A stretch of DNA of 64,000 nucleotides, from NCBI RefSeq assembly GCF_003173735.1, contig NZ_CP029551.1, positions 4,665,001-4,729,000 on the forward strand, read 5' to 3'. Each line of letters starts with the position of its first letter. The first letter of the stretch is position 1. Origin of the DNA: Methylobacterium radiodurans. Lineage in GTDB: Bacteria > Pseudomonadota > Alphaproteobacteria > Rhizobiales > Beijerinckiaceae. The position numbers and the translations under genes were made by a program. Shown here piece after piece: positions 26,870 through 35,413 of the stretch. The notes below the pieces were generated by a model. The model saw only the letters and a list, made by a program, of their open reading frames with translations, was not told the DNA's origin and did not search any database.

Positions 26870-27565
26870 CTAGACGGACAGCCAACGCAGCACGGCTGCC
26901 TCGTCCATGTCGGCGCGCGCGCCCGCATCGACCACCTGCCCGCGATCCATCACCGCGTAGGTGTCGCAGAGATCGCGGGCCCACTCGAAATACTGTTCGA
27001 CCAGCACGATCGCCATCTCGCCCTTGCCGCGCAGGTAGGTGATGGCCCGGCCGATATCCTTGATGATCGAGGGCTGGATGCCCTCGGTCGGTTCGTCGAG
27101 GACGAGGAGCCTGGGCCGGGTCACCAGGGCCCGGGCGATGGCGAGCTGCTGCTGCTGGCCTCCCGAGAGGTCGCCGCCGCGCCGGTGCAGCATGTCCTTC
27201 AGCACCGGGAACAGGTCGTAGATCTCGGCCGGCACGTAGCGGTCGGACCGCTTGCACGGCGCGAAGCCGGTCTCGAGATTCTCCTTCACGGTGAGCAGCG
27301 GGAAGATCTCGCGGCCCTGCGGCACGAAGGCGACGCCGGCGCGCGCCCGGTCGTAGGGGGCGAGGCCCGACAGCACCGTGTCGCCCAGCCGGATCGAGCC
27401 CTTGGCGATCGGCTGCTGGCCGACGATGGCGCGCATCAGCGAGGTCTTGCCGACGCCGTTGCGGCCGAGCACCGCCGTGACCCGGCCGGGCTCGGCGGTC
27501 AGCGAGACGGCCCGCAAAGCCTTGGCGGCGCCGTAGTACAGATCGATGGAGTCGACCGTCAGCAT
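26870..27565 (-). CDS. urtE: Urea ABC importer ATPase UrtE
   Basis: The 231-residue ATPase of the branched-chain-amino-acid/urea class has Walker A LGRNGVGKTSLMRAI, the Q-loop region FVPQGREIFPLLTVKEN, signature LSGGQQQQLAIARAL and Walker B LLVLDEPTEGIQPSI. The G-I-Q-P-S-I-I sequence after Walker B is typical of UrtE. ATG at 27565 gives normal length. It is the last gene of urtABCDE and is separated from urtD by a hairpin repeat of about 150 bases. Confidence 0.95.
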   Translation of the reverse strand: MLTVDSIDLYYGAAKALRAVSLTAEPGRVTAVLGRNGVGKTSLMRAIVGQQPIAKGSIRLGDTVLSGLAPYDRARAGVAFVPQGREIFPLLTVKENLETGFAPCKRSDRYVPAEIYDLFPVLKDMLHRRGGDLSGGQQQQLAIARALVTRPRLLVLDEPTEGIQPSIIKDIGRAITYLRGKGEMAIVLVEQYFEWARDLCDTYAVMDRGQVVDAGARADMDEAAVLRWLSV

Positions 27566-27593
27566 CGTCCTGCTGCCTGCTCGATGGAGTTCC

Positions 27594-27739
27594 GGGGATC
27601 CCAAAGGGCCTCCAGGCCCTTTGGCGGAATCCCGGGGCGGCGCCCCGGGTGTTGAGACCGGGACCCGGCTTTGCCGGGCCCGGGCTTCGACAGCAGGGCT
27701 CTGCCCTGCACCCGCGAAAGGTCTCGACCTTTCGAAACC
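27594..27739 (-). repeat. Modular hairpin intergenic repeat, copy 2
   Basis: This is the reverse-oriented relative of the element at 14657-14821. Read on the minus strand it has GAAAGGTCGAGACCTTTC, GCAGGGCAGAGCCCTGC, a CCCGG-CAAAG-CCGGG hairpin, CCCGGGGCGCCGCCCCGGG and AAAGGGCCTGGAGGCCCTTT. It lies between urtD and urtE within the operon and therefore becomes part of the mRNA. Confidence 0.8.
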
Positions 27740-27767
27740 ATGACTTGGCAGGGCGCCGACACGGTGC

Positions 27768-28595
27768 TCAGCGCCCCAGATAGACTTCGACCACCTTCGG
27801 GTCCGCCGAGACCGCGTCGATCGAGCCCTCGGCCAGCACCGCGCCCTCGTGCAGGCAGGTCACGCGGCACTGGAGGGCGCGCACGAAGTGCATGTCGTGC
27901 TCGACCACGATCACCGCGTGGTCGCGGGCGATCTCGCGGAGCAGCGTCGCGGTCTCGGCGGTCTCGGCGTCCGTCATGCCGGCGACCGGCTCGTCCACTA
28001 GCAGCAGCTTCGGGTCCTGCGCCAGCAGCATGCCGATCTCCAGCCACTGCTTCTGCCCGTGCGAGAGGTCGGCGGCCGGACGCCCACGGTGCGCGATGAG
28101 CCCGACCTTGGTGAGCAGCGCGTCGATCCGCTCGGCCTCGACCCGGTTGCGCCAGCCGAACAGCGAGGCGACGCCCGAGCGCGGGCCTTTGAGCGCCAGC
28201 AGGATGTTGTCGGCCACCGTGTGGCTCTCGAACACGGTCGGCTTCTGGAACTTGCGGCCGATGCCGAGGTCGGCGATCGCCGGCTCGTCGAGCTTCGTCA
28301 GGTCGTGCACGCCGTCGAAGAGCGCGATGCCCGTGTCCGGCCGCGTCTTGCCGGTGATGCAGTCCATCATCGTGGTCTTGCCGGCGCCGTTCGGGCCGAT
28401 GATCGCCCGCATCTCGCCCCGGTCGAGGGTGAGCGAGAGGCCGCGCAGGGCCCGGTAGCCGTCGAAGGTGACCCTGAGATCGTCGAGATAGAGCAGCGCG
28501 TCGGTGACGCGCTTGGGCTGGGCCGCGGCGCGCCCGTCGTCGGGCCGCCCGGGCGCGGTGGCGCTGACCGGCGTCAGGAGGTCGGCGTCGCTCAT
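27768..28595 (-). CDS. urtD: Urea ABC importer ATPase UrtD
   Basis: The 275-residue ATPase has an extra N-terminal stretch of about 40 residues, then LYLDDLRVTFDGYRALRGLS, Walker A IIGPNGAGKTTMMDCITGKT (typical UrtD), GRKFQKPTVFESHTVADNI, signature LSHGQKQWLEIGMLL and Walker B LLLVDEPVAGMTDAE. ATG at 28595 overlaps the urtC stop (ATGA), so the two are translationally coupled. Confidence 0.95.
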   Translation of the reverse strand: MSDADLLTPVSATAPGRPDDGRAAAQPKRVTDALLYLDDLRVTFDGYRALRGLSLTLDRGEMRAIIGPNGAGKTTMMDCITGKTRPDTGIALFDGVHDLTKLDEPAIADLGIGRKFQKPTVFESHTVADNILLALKGPRSGVASLFGWRNRVEAERIDALLTKVGLIAHRGRPAADLSHGQKQWLEIGMLLAQDPKLLLVDEPVAGMTDAETAETATLLREIARDHAVIVVEHDMHFVRALQCRVTCLHEGAVLAEGSIDAVSADPKVVEVYLGR

Positions 28596-29743
28596 CGGCC
28601 CTGCCCCTCTTCGGCGAGTTTCGGCGCGATCTCGGGCTCGGGCGGCAGCTTGGCCCGCGCGCGCGGGCTGCCGAAGCGCTCGATCAGGCTGCCGACGATG
28701 CCCTTCGGCATGAAGAGCGTCACGACCACGAAGAGGGCGCCCAGCGCGAAGAGCCACGCATCCGGCATCGCGCCGGTGAGCACCGTCTTGGCGTAGTTGA
28801 CGATGACGGCGCCGAGCGCGGCTCCGACCAGCGTGCCGCGCCCGCCGACCGCGACCCAGATCACCGCCTCGATGGAGTTGGTGGGCGCGAACTCGCCCGG
28901 GTTGATGATGCCGACCTGCGGCACGTAGAGGGCCCCGGCCACGCCCGCCATCATGGCCGAAACCGTGAAGGCCAGCGTCTTGTAGTGCTCCGGCCGGTAG
29001 CCGAGGAAGCGCGTGCGCGATTCGGCATCCCGCACCGCGATCAGGATCTTGCCGTAGGCCGAGACCGTCATGAAGCGGGCGACCAGGTAGCCGAGCGCCA
29101 GCGCGATCCCGGTCGCCACGAAGAGCGCCACGCGCGTGCCCTGCGCCTGGACGGGGAAGCCCAGGATGTCCTTGAAGTCGGTCAGGCCGTTGTTGCCGCC
29201 GAGGCCCATGTCGTTGCGGAAGAAGGCCAGCATCAGCGCGAAGGTCATCGCCTGCGTGATGATCGACAGGTAGACGCCCGTCACCCGCGAGCGGAAGGCG
29301 AGCCAGCCGAACACGAAGGCGAGCAGCCCCGGCACCGCCAGCACCATCAGCGCCGCGAAGGCGAAATGGTCGAAGCCGAGCCAGTACCAGGGCAGTTCCT
29401 TGTAGTTCAGGAACACCATGAAGTCGGGCAGGACCGGATTGCCGTAGACGCCGCGCGGGCCGATCTGCCGCATCAGGTACATGCCCATCGCGTAGCCGCC
29501 GAGCCCGAAGAAGGCGCCGTGGCCGAGCGAGAGGATGCCGCAATAACCCCAGACGAGATCGAGGCTGAGCGCGAGCAGCGCGAAGGCGAGATACTTGCCG
29601 AAGAGCGAGACCAGATAGGTCGGCAGGTGCAGCCCGGAGCCCTCGGCGACCCCGAGGTTGAGGAGCGGCACCGCGAGGCAGAAGGCGGCGAGCGCGCCGA
29701 GGAAGATCCAGCCCTTGGGATCGATGAGGCGGGTGCGGGTCAT
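28592..29743 (-). CDS. urtC: Urea ABC importer permease UrtC
   Basis: The 383-residue inner-membrane permease belongs to the LivM/UrtC group. About ten hydrophobic segments are visible, with LVWGYCGILSLGHGAFFGLG, RVTGVYLSIITQAMTFALML, NNGLTDFKDILGFP, AVRDAESRTRFLGYRPEHYK and AVGGRGTLVGAALGA. The NNGLTDF motif is a good UrtC marker. The start ATG at 29743 is two bases after the urtB stop. Confidence 0.96.
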   Translation of the reverse strand: MTRTRLIDPKGWIFLGALAAFCLAVPLLNLGVAEGSGLHLPTYLVSLFGKYLAFALLALSLDLVWGYCGILSLGHGAFFGLGGYAMGMYLMRQIGPRGVYGNPVLPDFMVFLNYKELPWYWLGFDHFAFAALMVLAVPGLLAFVFGWLAFRSRVTGVYLSIITQAMTFALMLAFFRNDMGLGGNNGLTDFKDILGFPVQAQGTRVALFVATGIALALGYLVARFMTVSAYGKILIAVRDAESRTRFLGYRPEHYKTLAFTVSAMMAGVAGALYVPQVGIINPGEFAPTNSIEAVIWVAVGGRGTLVGAALGAVIVNYAKTVLTGAMPDAWLFALGALFVVVTLFMPKGIVGSLIERFGSPRARAKLPPEPEIAPKLAEEGQGR

Positions 29744-29745
29744 GC

Positions 29746-31335
29746 TCAGGACTCCACCGCCCGGCCCTTGAGCGCGAACAGGCCGCGCGGGCGCTTCTGG
29801 ATGAACAGGATGATGAAGACGAGGAGCGCGATCTTCGCGAGCACCGCGCCGAAATACGGCTCGAACAGCTTGTTGGCGACGCCGAGCGTGAGCGCGGCCA
29901 CCAGCGTGCCCCAGAGATTGCCGACCCCGCCGAACACCACGACCAGGAACGAGTCGATGATGTAGCCCTGGCCGAGGTTCGGCGAGACGTTGTCGATCTG
30001 CGAGAGCGCCACGCCCGCGATGCCGGCGATGCCGGAGCCGAGGCCGAAGGTCATCGCGTCGACCCAGGGCGTGCGGATGCCCATGGCGGCGGCCATGCGG
30101 CGGTTCTGGGTGACCGCCCGGGTCTTCAGGCCGAACGATGTCCTGCGCAGCACGAAGAGCAGCCCGAGGAAGACGCTGAACGAGAACAGCACGATCCACA
30201 TCCGGCCCCAGGTGATCGAGAGGCCGGCGATGTCGAAGGCGCCCGACATGAAGCCCGGCGAGCCGACCTCGCGGTTCGTCGGCCCGAAGATCGAGCGCAC
30301 GCCCTGCTGCAGCACGAGGCTGACGCCGAAGGTGGCCAGCAGTGTCTCCAGCGGGCGTCCGTAGAGGAAGCGGATGATGCCGCGCTCGATCGCGACGCCC
30401 ACCGCGCCCGCCACCAGGAACGCGCACGGGATGCTGATGGCGAGCGACCAGTCGAACAGGCCCGGCGCGTGCGCCCGGATCGCGTCCTGCACGAGGAAGG
30501 TCGTGTAGGCGCCGAGCATCACCATCTCGCCGTGCGCCATGTTGATGATGCCCATCACCCCGAAGGTGATGGCGAGCCCGATCGCGGCGAGCAGCAGCAC
30601 GGAGCCGAGCGACACGCCGTACCAGACGTTCTGGGCGGCCGCCGCCACGGCGAGCCGCGTCTCGACGGCCTGGATGCTGCGGGCGGCCGCGGCCTTCACC
30701 ATCTCGCTCGGGTCGCTGGCCGCGACGTTGCGCAGGATCGCGATGGCGTCGCCGTCGCCCCGGGCCTGGATCGCGGCGAGCGCCGCGACCCGCTCGTTCT
30801 CCGGCGTGTCGGGCTTCGCGAGCAGCACGGCGGCGCGCGCGGCGGCGAGGACCCGCTTCACACCCGGATCGGATTCCGCCGCGAGCGCGCGCTCGACCGC
30901 CGGAAGAACCAGGGGATCGCGCGCCTTGAACACCGCGTCGGCGGCCTCGCGCCGCCGGGCGGGATCGGGGCTGGTGAGGTTGAGCTGACCCTGCGCGGCG
31001 TCGAGCGCGCGGCGGATCTTGTTGTTGGCGCGGACCGGCTTGAGCCCCTCGGCCTCGGCGGGTGCGCCGGTTCGGGCGTCCGCGAGGGCGTTGCCCTGCT
31101 TGATGAAGAGCGCCTTGTCGGCCGGGCGGTAGAGCAGCCTGCCCTCAGCGAGGGCGGCGAGCACGGCGCCCGCCCGCGGATCGCCGCTCGCGGCAAGGCC
31201 CGCGATGCCGGCCTCGATGTCGCCGTAGCTGTCGCTCGCGAGGCGCGCGTAGGCGTCGGCCGGCGGCGGTGCGTCCTGCGCGCGCGCGGGCGCGGCGAGG
31301 CCGAGCAGGAGCGAGAGGATGAGGATGCGGATCAT
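29746..31335 (-). CDS. urtB: Urea ABC importer permease UrtB with N-terminal exported domain
   Basis: The 529-residue protein has a signal peptide (MIRILILSLLLGLAAPARA) and a hydrophilic, alanine-rich, HEAT-like region to about residue 235. The LivH-type permease follows: ITFGVMGIINMAHGEMVMLG, ERGIIRFLYGRPLETLLATF, GPTNREVGSPGFMSG, TRAVTQNRRMAAAMGI and DSFLVVVFGGVGNLWGTL. The long exported N-terminal extension is a normal property of proteobacterial UrtB. It separates from urtA by 219 bases that contain two strong hairpins. Confidence 0.95.
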   Translation of the reverse strand: MIRILILSLLLGLAAPARAQDAPPPADAYARLASDSYGDIEAGIAGLAASGDPRAGAVLAALAEGRLLYRPADKALFIKQGNALADARTGAPAEAEGLKPVRANNKIRRALDAAQGQLNLTSPDPARRREAADAVFKARDPLVLPAVERALAAESDPGVKRVLAAARAAVLLAKPDTPENERVAALAAIQARGDGDAIAILRNVAASDPSEMVKAAAARSIQAVETRLAVAAAAQNVWYGVSLGSVLLLAAIGLAITFGVMGIINMAHGEMVMLGAYTTFLVQDAIRAHAPGLFDWSLAISIPCAFLVAGAVGVAIERGIIRFLYGRPLETLLATFGVSLVLQQGVRSIFGPTNREVGSPGFMSGAFDIAGLSITWGRMWIVLFSFSVFLGLLFVLRRTSFGLKTRAVTQNRRMAAAMGIRTPWVDAMTFGLGSGIAGIAGVALSQIDNVSPNLGQGYIIDSFLVVVFGGVGNLWGTLVAALTLGVANKLFEPYFGAVLAKIALLVFIILFIQKRPRGLFALKGRAVES

Positions 31336-31422
31336 GAAGCTCGGGTCTCCGCGGTCGCGCGGGTGGGCGCCGTCTCGGCGGTGTCTGCGGAGGCGCGACG
31401 GTGTCCGACACCCGCGCCGTCG

Positions 31423-31450
31423 TCCCGGGGCCGCGGAGCGGCGCCCGGGA
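31423..31450 (-). other. Stem-loop between urtA and urtB (distal)
   Basis: The arms TCCCGGGGCCGC and GCGGCGCCCGGGA enclose a short loop. It is a palindrome without T-run in the urtA-urtB leader, probably an RNA structure that stabilises or attenuates. Confidence 0.6.
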
Positions 31451-31495
31451 TCCGTGCCCACCGACGTGTCAGGGTGACCGATCGCGCTGTTCGTG

Positions 31496-31527
31496 GATTC
31501 CGGGGTCGCCCCAGGCGCCCCGGAATC
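31496..31527 (-). other. Stem-loop between urtA and urtB (proximal)
   Basis: GATTCCGGGG pairs perfectly with CCCCGGAATC, with an additional CGCC/GGCG inner stem. It starts 28 bases downstream of the urtA stop on the minus strand. No T-run follows, so a 3'-end stabiliser or partial terminator for urtA is likely. Confidence 0.65.
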
Positions 31528-31554
31528 ACGGTTCGGGTCCGACGAAGCCTCGGC

Positions 31555-32844
31555 TCAGGCGCCGCCGCACTTCTTCGTCTTGGTGTTGTAGTTGCCGCAG
31601 TTGAGCTTGACCCAGTCGGCCTCGAGGTCCTTCGAGCCCTCGAGCTGCTTCGACCACGCCTCGCCCGGGATCAGGCCCTCGGTCTTGTTGACCACGTCGA
31701 ACTGGCCGTCGTCCTTGATCTCGCCGATGAAGACCGGCTTCGTGATGTGGTGGTTGGGCAGCATGGTCGAGGTGCCGCCGGTCAGGTTCTTCTGCTCGGT
31801 GCCCGGCAGCGCCGCGATGACCTTGTCGGGATCGACCGTGCCGGCCTTCTCGACAGCCTTCACCCACATGTTGAAGCCGATGTAGTGCGCCTCCATCGGG
31901 TCGTTGGTCACGGCCTTCGGGTTCTTCTTGTAGGCCTGCCACTGCTGGATGAAGGCCTTGTTCTCCGGCGTGTCGATCGACTCGAAGTAGTTCCACGCGG
32001 CGAGGTGCCCGACGAGCGGCTTGGTGTCGATGCCGGCGAGTTCCTCCTCTCCGACCGAGAAGGCGACCACCGGGATGTCGGTCGCCTTGATGCCCTGGTT
32101 GGCGAGCTCCTTGTAGAACGGCACGTTGGCGTCGCCGTTGATGGTCGAGACCACCGCGGTCTTCTTGCCGGCCGAGCCGAAGCTCTTGATGGCGGCGACG
32201 CGCGTCTGCCAGTCGGACTGGCCGAAGGGCGTGTAGTTGATCGAGATGTCCTCCGGCTTCACGCCCTTGGCCTTCAGGTAGGCCTCGAGGATCTTGTTGG
32301 TGGTGCGCGGATAGACGTAGTCGGTGCCCTCCAGAACCCAGCGCTCGACCTTCTCCTCCTTCATCAGGTAGTCGACGGCCGGGATCGCCTGCTGGTTCGG
32401 CGCGGCGCCGGTGTAGAACACGTTCCGCTCGCTCTCCTCACCCTCGTACTGGACGGGATAGAACAGAATCGAGTTCAGCTCCTTGAACACCGGCAGCACG
32501 GACTTGCGCGAGACGCTGGTCCAGCAGCCGAACACGGCCGAGACCTTGTCCTTCGCGATCAGCTCGCGGGCCTTCTCGGCGAAGAGCGGCCAGTTCGAGG
32601 CCGGATCGACCACCACCGGCTCCAGCTTCTTGCCGAGCACGCCGCCCTTCTTGTTCTGCTCCGCGATGAGCATCAGCATCGCGTCCTTCAGCGTCGTCTC
32701 GGAGATCGCCATCGTCCCCGAGAGCGAGTGCAGGATGCCGACCTTGATGGTCTCCTGCGCCCGTGCCGTGCCGGCGCCCAGAGAGGCCAGCGCCATGCCG
32801 CCGGCGAGCGCCGCGGCCGAAACCCAGGTCTTCAGTCGTGTCAT
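31555..32844 (-). CDS. urtA: Urea ABC importer substrate-binding protein UrtA
   Basis: The 429-residue periplasmic binding protein has a signal peptide (MTRLKTWVSAAALAGGMALA, cleavage after TARAQ). The UrtA-type sequence follows: IKVGILHSLSGTMAISETTL, VFGCWTSVSRKSVLPVFKEL, LFYPVQYEGEESERNVFYTG, TDYVYPRTTNKILEAYL and EAHYIGFNMWVKAVEKAG. The YPVQYEGxE and SxGTMA motifs distinguish urea from branched-chain amino acid binders. It is the first gene of urtABCDE and is preceded by a full-consensus sigma-54 site. Confidence 0.97.
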   Translation of the reverse strand: MTRLKTWVSAAALAGGMALASLGAGTARAQETIKVGILHSLSGTMAISETTLKDAMLMLIAEQNKKGGVLGKKLEPVVVDPASNWPLFAEKARELIAKDKVSAVFGCWTSVSRKSVLPVFKELNSILFYPVQYEGEESERNVFYTGAAPNQQAIPAVDYLMKEEKVERWVLEGTDYVYPRTTNKILEAYLKAKGVKPEDISINYTPFGQSDWQTRVAAIKSFGSAGKKTAVVSTINGDANVPFYKELANQGIKATDIPVVAFSVGEEELAGIDTKPLVGHLAAWNYFESIDTPENKAFIQQWQAYKKNPKAVTNDPMEAHYIGFNMWVKAVEKAGTVDPDKVIAALPGTEQKNLTGGTSTMLPNHHITKPVFIGEIKDDGQFDVVNKTEGLIPGEAWSKQLEGSKDLEADWVKLNCGNYNTKTKKCGGA

Positions 32845-32886
32845 CGTGCGGTTCCCCGGCCGCTGTTTCCGCGGCTGAGGCCCTTC

Positions 32887-32902
32887 AGCAATGGCCGTGC
32901 CA
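32887..32902 (-). promoter_or_regulatory. Sigma-54 promoter of urtA (full consensus match)
   Basis: On the minus strand the site reads TGGCACGGCCATTGCT, matching TGGCAC-N5-TTGCW at every specified base. The -12 GC is about 44 bases before the urtA ATG, giving a 5' leader of about 30 bases. No convincing NtrC palindrome could be picked by eye in the 200 bases upstream. Confidence 0.85.
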
Positions 32903-33064
32903 GAATGCGCGGCCTTCGACTGCGCGCGGTTTCAACAGACGGCCTGCGGCGTATGCAGTGCCCTGACGCGGACGCACGCCGATATGCCTAATCTGTAGGC
33001 GATTGACGCTTTGCCTGCCCCGGGCCTGTGCAGGGAGGCCGGATAGCTGAGCACCTTCGCCTTC

Positions 33065-33080
33065 TGGCCCGGCCTCTGCT
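33065..33080 (+). promoter_or_regulatory. Sigma-54-like promoter of arginase-ureD
   Basis: The sequence TGGCCCGGCCTCTGCT has one mismatch in the -24 box (TGGCCC) and CTGCT in the -12 box, with exact spacing. It lies about 40 bases before the TTG start at 33119. It is weaker than the urtA site, and GC richness makes chance matches possible. Confidence 0.4.
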
Positions 33081-33118
33081 AGAGCGCCCGGGTCCGGACA
33101 TGGCAGGAGAGCAGGGTC

Positions 33119-34087
33119 TTGAACGAGGTCTTGCCCGACGGCGGCGCGGCGGGGCGCAGGATCGTCGTGATCGGAGCGCCGATCGAGGTCGGCACCAGCG
33201 AGCCCGGAGCCCTGATGGGACCGGCGGCCCTGCGCACGGCCGGCCTGATCCTCAGCCTGCGCGATCTCGGCCACGAGGTCGTCGACGCGGGCGACGTGGC
33301 GCCGGGCCTCGTCCCGGAGGCGCGCGGCCTGCCCGCCGTCGCCGCCTGGACCCGAGCCCTGGCAAGGGCGGTGGAGACGGCGCTCGATGCGGGCGGCCTG
33401 CCGCTGGTGATGGGCGGAGACCACAGCCTGTCCCTGGGTTCCGTCGAGGGGGCGATGCGCCATTGCGCGGCCGCGGGGCGGGCCCTCTCCGTGCTCTGGC
33501 TCGACGCGCACGCCGACTTCAACACGCCCGAGACCTCGCCCTCGGGCAACATCCACGGCATGCCGCTCGCCGCGCTCTGCGGCGAGCCGGGCTTTTCCGG
33601 GCTGTTCGAGGATGCCGATCGGGCGAGCCTCGACCCCGCGCGGGTCCACCTGTTCGGTTTGCGCTCGATCGATGCGGGCGAGCGCGCGCTGGTCCGCGCG
33701 CGCCGGCTGGGCGTGATCGACATGCGCGACATCGACGAGTTCGGCGTGGTGGCCCCGCTCCGGCGCATCCTCGACCGCGTGGCGGAGGCGGGCGACCATC
33801 TGCACGTCAGCTTCGACGTCGATTTCCTGGACCCCGCGCTCGCGCCGGGCGTCGGCACCACGGTGCCGGGCGGTGCGACCTTTCGGGAGGCGCATCTGAT
33901 CATGGAGATGCTGCACGATTCCGGGCTGGTCCGCTCCCTCGACGTGGTCGAGCTGAACCCGTTCCTCGACGAGCGCGGCCGCAGCGCCCGCGTGCTGGTG
34001 GAGCTGGTCGCGAGCCTGTTCGGCCGACGCATCCTCGACCGCCCGACGCCGCCGATCGAGGCCCTTCCCGGACGCGGCCCGGCATGA
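33119..34087 (+). CDS. rocF: Arginase
   Basis: The 322-residue ureohydrolase should hydrolyse L-arginine to ornithine and urea with a binuclear manganese centre. Ligand motifs are LVMGGDHSLSLGSVEG, VLWLDAHADFNTPETSPSGN (with HGMPLA after it) and LHVSFDVDFLDPALAPGVG. The S-x-N-x-H-G-M-P element is typical of arginases rather than agmatinases. The start is probably TTG at 33119, preceded by AGGAG at 33105-33109; no in-frame ATG precedes the conserved IVVIGAPIEVG. It is translationally coupled to ureD, linking urea production to urease maturation, and divergent from the urea importer. Confidence 0.92.
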   Translation: MNEVLPDGGAAGRRIVVIGAPIEVGTSEPGALMGPAALRTAGLILSLRDLGHEVVDAGDVAPGLVPEARGLPAVAAWTRALARAVETALDAGGLPLVMGGDHSLSLGSVEGAMRHCAAAGRALSVLWLDAHADFNTPETSPSGNIHGMPLAALCGEPGFSGLFEDADRASLDPARVHLFGLRSIDAGERALVRARRLGVIDMRDIDEFGVVAPLRRILDRVAEAGDHLHVSFDVDFLDPALAPGVGTTVPGGATFREAHLIMEMLHDSGLVRSLDVVELNPFLDERGRSARVLVELVASLFGRRILDRPTPPIEALPGRGPA

Positions 34088-34941
34088 ACGCGCGCGTCTC
34101 TCCGGCGGGCGCCTCAACCGGCGCGGCGCCCGCGCGCCAGCGCTCGGTCGGGCGCGTCGCGCTCGTCTGCGACGGGCCCGGGCCGGCCCGCCTACGCGAC
34201 CTCGCCGAGGCGGGCCCGCTGCGCCTGCGCTTCCCGGGCCGCCACGGTGCCGGCGAGACGGAGGCCGTCCTCGTCAACACCGCCGGGGGCGTCGCCTGCG
34301 GCGACCGCTTCAGCGTCGCGATCGACCTCGCGGAGGGCGCCCGGCTCTGCTTCACCAGCACGGCTGCGGAAAAGCTCTACCGCTCGGACGGGCCCGTGAG
34401 CCGGATCGAGAACCGCGTCGGGCTGGCCGCGGGCGCGCAGCTCGCCTGGCTGCCGCAGGAGACGATCCTGTTCGACCGCGCGCGGGTGCGCCGGCGCTTC
34501 GAGGCCGATCTCGCGCCTGATGCCGCGCTCCTGATCTTCGAGGCGGTGGCGTTCGGCCGGACGGCGCGGGGCGAGATCCTCTCCGAAGCCCTGTTCGAGG
34601 ACGTGTGGCGCGTGCGCAGGAATGGCCGTCTCGTCTACGCCGACACGGTCCGGCTCGACGGGCCGGTCGGCGGCCTGCTGGCCCGTCCGGCGATCGGCGG
34701 CGGGGCCGCCGCCTGCGCCACCCTGCTCGACCTCGCGCCGGGGGCCGAGGCCCGGCTCGACGAGGCGCGCGCGCTTCTCGACGGCGCGGGTTCCCTCGGC
34801 GTCGAGGCGGGTGCCAGCGCCTGGAACGGCCATCTCGCGGTGCGGATGCTCGCGCCCGCGATCGGCCCGCTGCGGGTGCTCGCGGCCCGCTTCCTCGAAG
34901 CCTATCGGGCGGCCCCTCTCCCCCGGGTCTGGCAGACCTGA
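34084..34941 (+). CDS. ureD: Urease accessory protein UreD
   Basis: The 285-residue protein carries UreD hallmarks: VLVNTAGGVACGDRFSVAID, ARLCFTSTAAEKLYRSDG, AQLAWLPQETILFDRARVRR and FEAVAFGRTARGE. UreD (UreH) binds apo-urease and is the scaffold for UreF-UreG during nickel insertion. The ATG at 34084 overlaps the arginase stop (ATGA). No ureA, ureB, ureC, ureE, ureF or ureG is in the window, so this copy is separated from the rest of the urease genes unless they lie elsewhere. Confidence 0.93.
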   Translation: MNARVSPAGASTGAAPARQRSVGRVALVCDGPGPARLRDLAEAGPLRLRFPGRHGAGETEAVLVNTAGGVACGDRFSVAIDLAEGARLCFTSTAAEKLYRSDGPVSRIENRVGLAAGAQLAWLPQETILFDRARVRRRFEADLAPDAALLIFEAVAFGRTARGEILSEALFEDVWRVRRNGRLVYADTVRLDGPVGGLLARPAIGGGAAACATLLDLAPGAEARLDEARALLDGAGSLGVEAGASAWNGHLAVRMLAPAIGPLRVLAARFLEAYRAAPLPRVWQT

Positions 34942-35077
34942 GAGGCCGGCGCAGGTTTGGGGGCACGAGCGCCCGCAAGGCCGTTGCCTCGCGCCCCTCA
35001 CCTCTGCTAGAGACCGCCCACCTTGAGCCGGCCGCCCGGCTCGGGACGCGATGCCCCTACGGGGAGCAGACGCCGAA

Positions 35078-35151
35078 GGCCTCGTGGCGGAGTGGTTACG
35101 CAGAGGACTGCAAATCCTTGCACCCCGGTTCGATTCCGGGCGAGGCCTCCA
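35078..35151 (+). tRNA. tRNA-Cys (GCA)
   Basis: The cloverleaf can be read directly: acceptor GGCCTCG paired with CGAGGCC, anticodon stem AGGACT-GCA-AATCCT, T-arm CCCGG-TTCGATT-CCGGG, discriminator T and encoded CCA. Anticodon GCA decodes cysteine. Confidence 0.97.
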
Positions 35152-35181
35152 AATTTCGCGCTGCGCGCATCGATGAGCGAG

Positions 35182-35213
35182 CCGGCCGGGACGATGTCCA
35201 GGGCCGGTTTTTT
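35182..35213 (+). terminator. Rho-independent terminator after tRNA-Cys
   Basis: CCGGCC and GGCCGG arms around a loop of about 14 bases are followed immediately by six Ts (35208-35213). It lies 30 bases after tRNA-Cys. Confidence 0.7.
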
Positions 35214-35337
35214 CATGCCCGCGAACGACTTGTGCGTAGTTTTCACGTGCCCGTCCCGCGAGCCGGGCAGACATGGGCAGGGCGCCGAAATCTTCGCTTG
35301 CCAGCCCTCGCCCGCCTGTGTAGATACCCCCTCGCGA

Positions 35338-35413
35338 TCCCCGATAGCTCAGTTGGTAGAGCAGGCGACTGTTAATCGCCTTGTCGCAGGTTCGAGTCCT
35401 GCTCGGGGAGCCA
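35338..35413 (+). tRNA. tRNA-Asn (GTT)
   Basis: The acceptor TCCCCGA pairs with TCGGGGA. The D-arm is GCTCAGTTGGTAGAGC, the anticodon stem GCGACT-GTT-AATCGC, the T-arm GCAGG-TTCGAGT-CCTGC, the discriminator G, and CCA is encoded. Anticodon GTT decodes asparagine. Confidence 0.97.
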
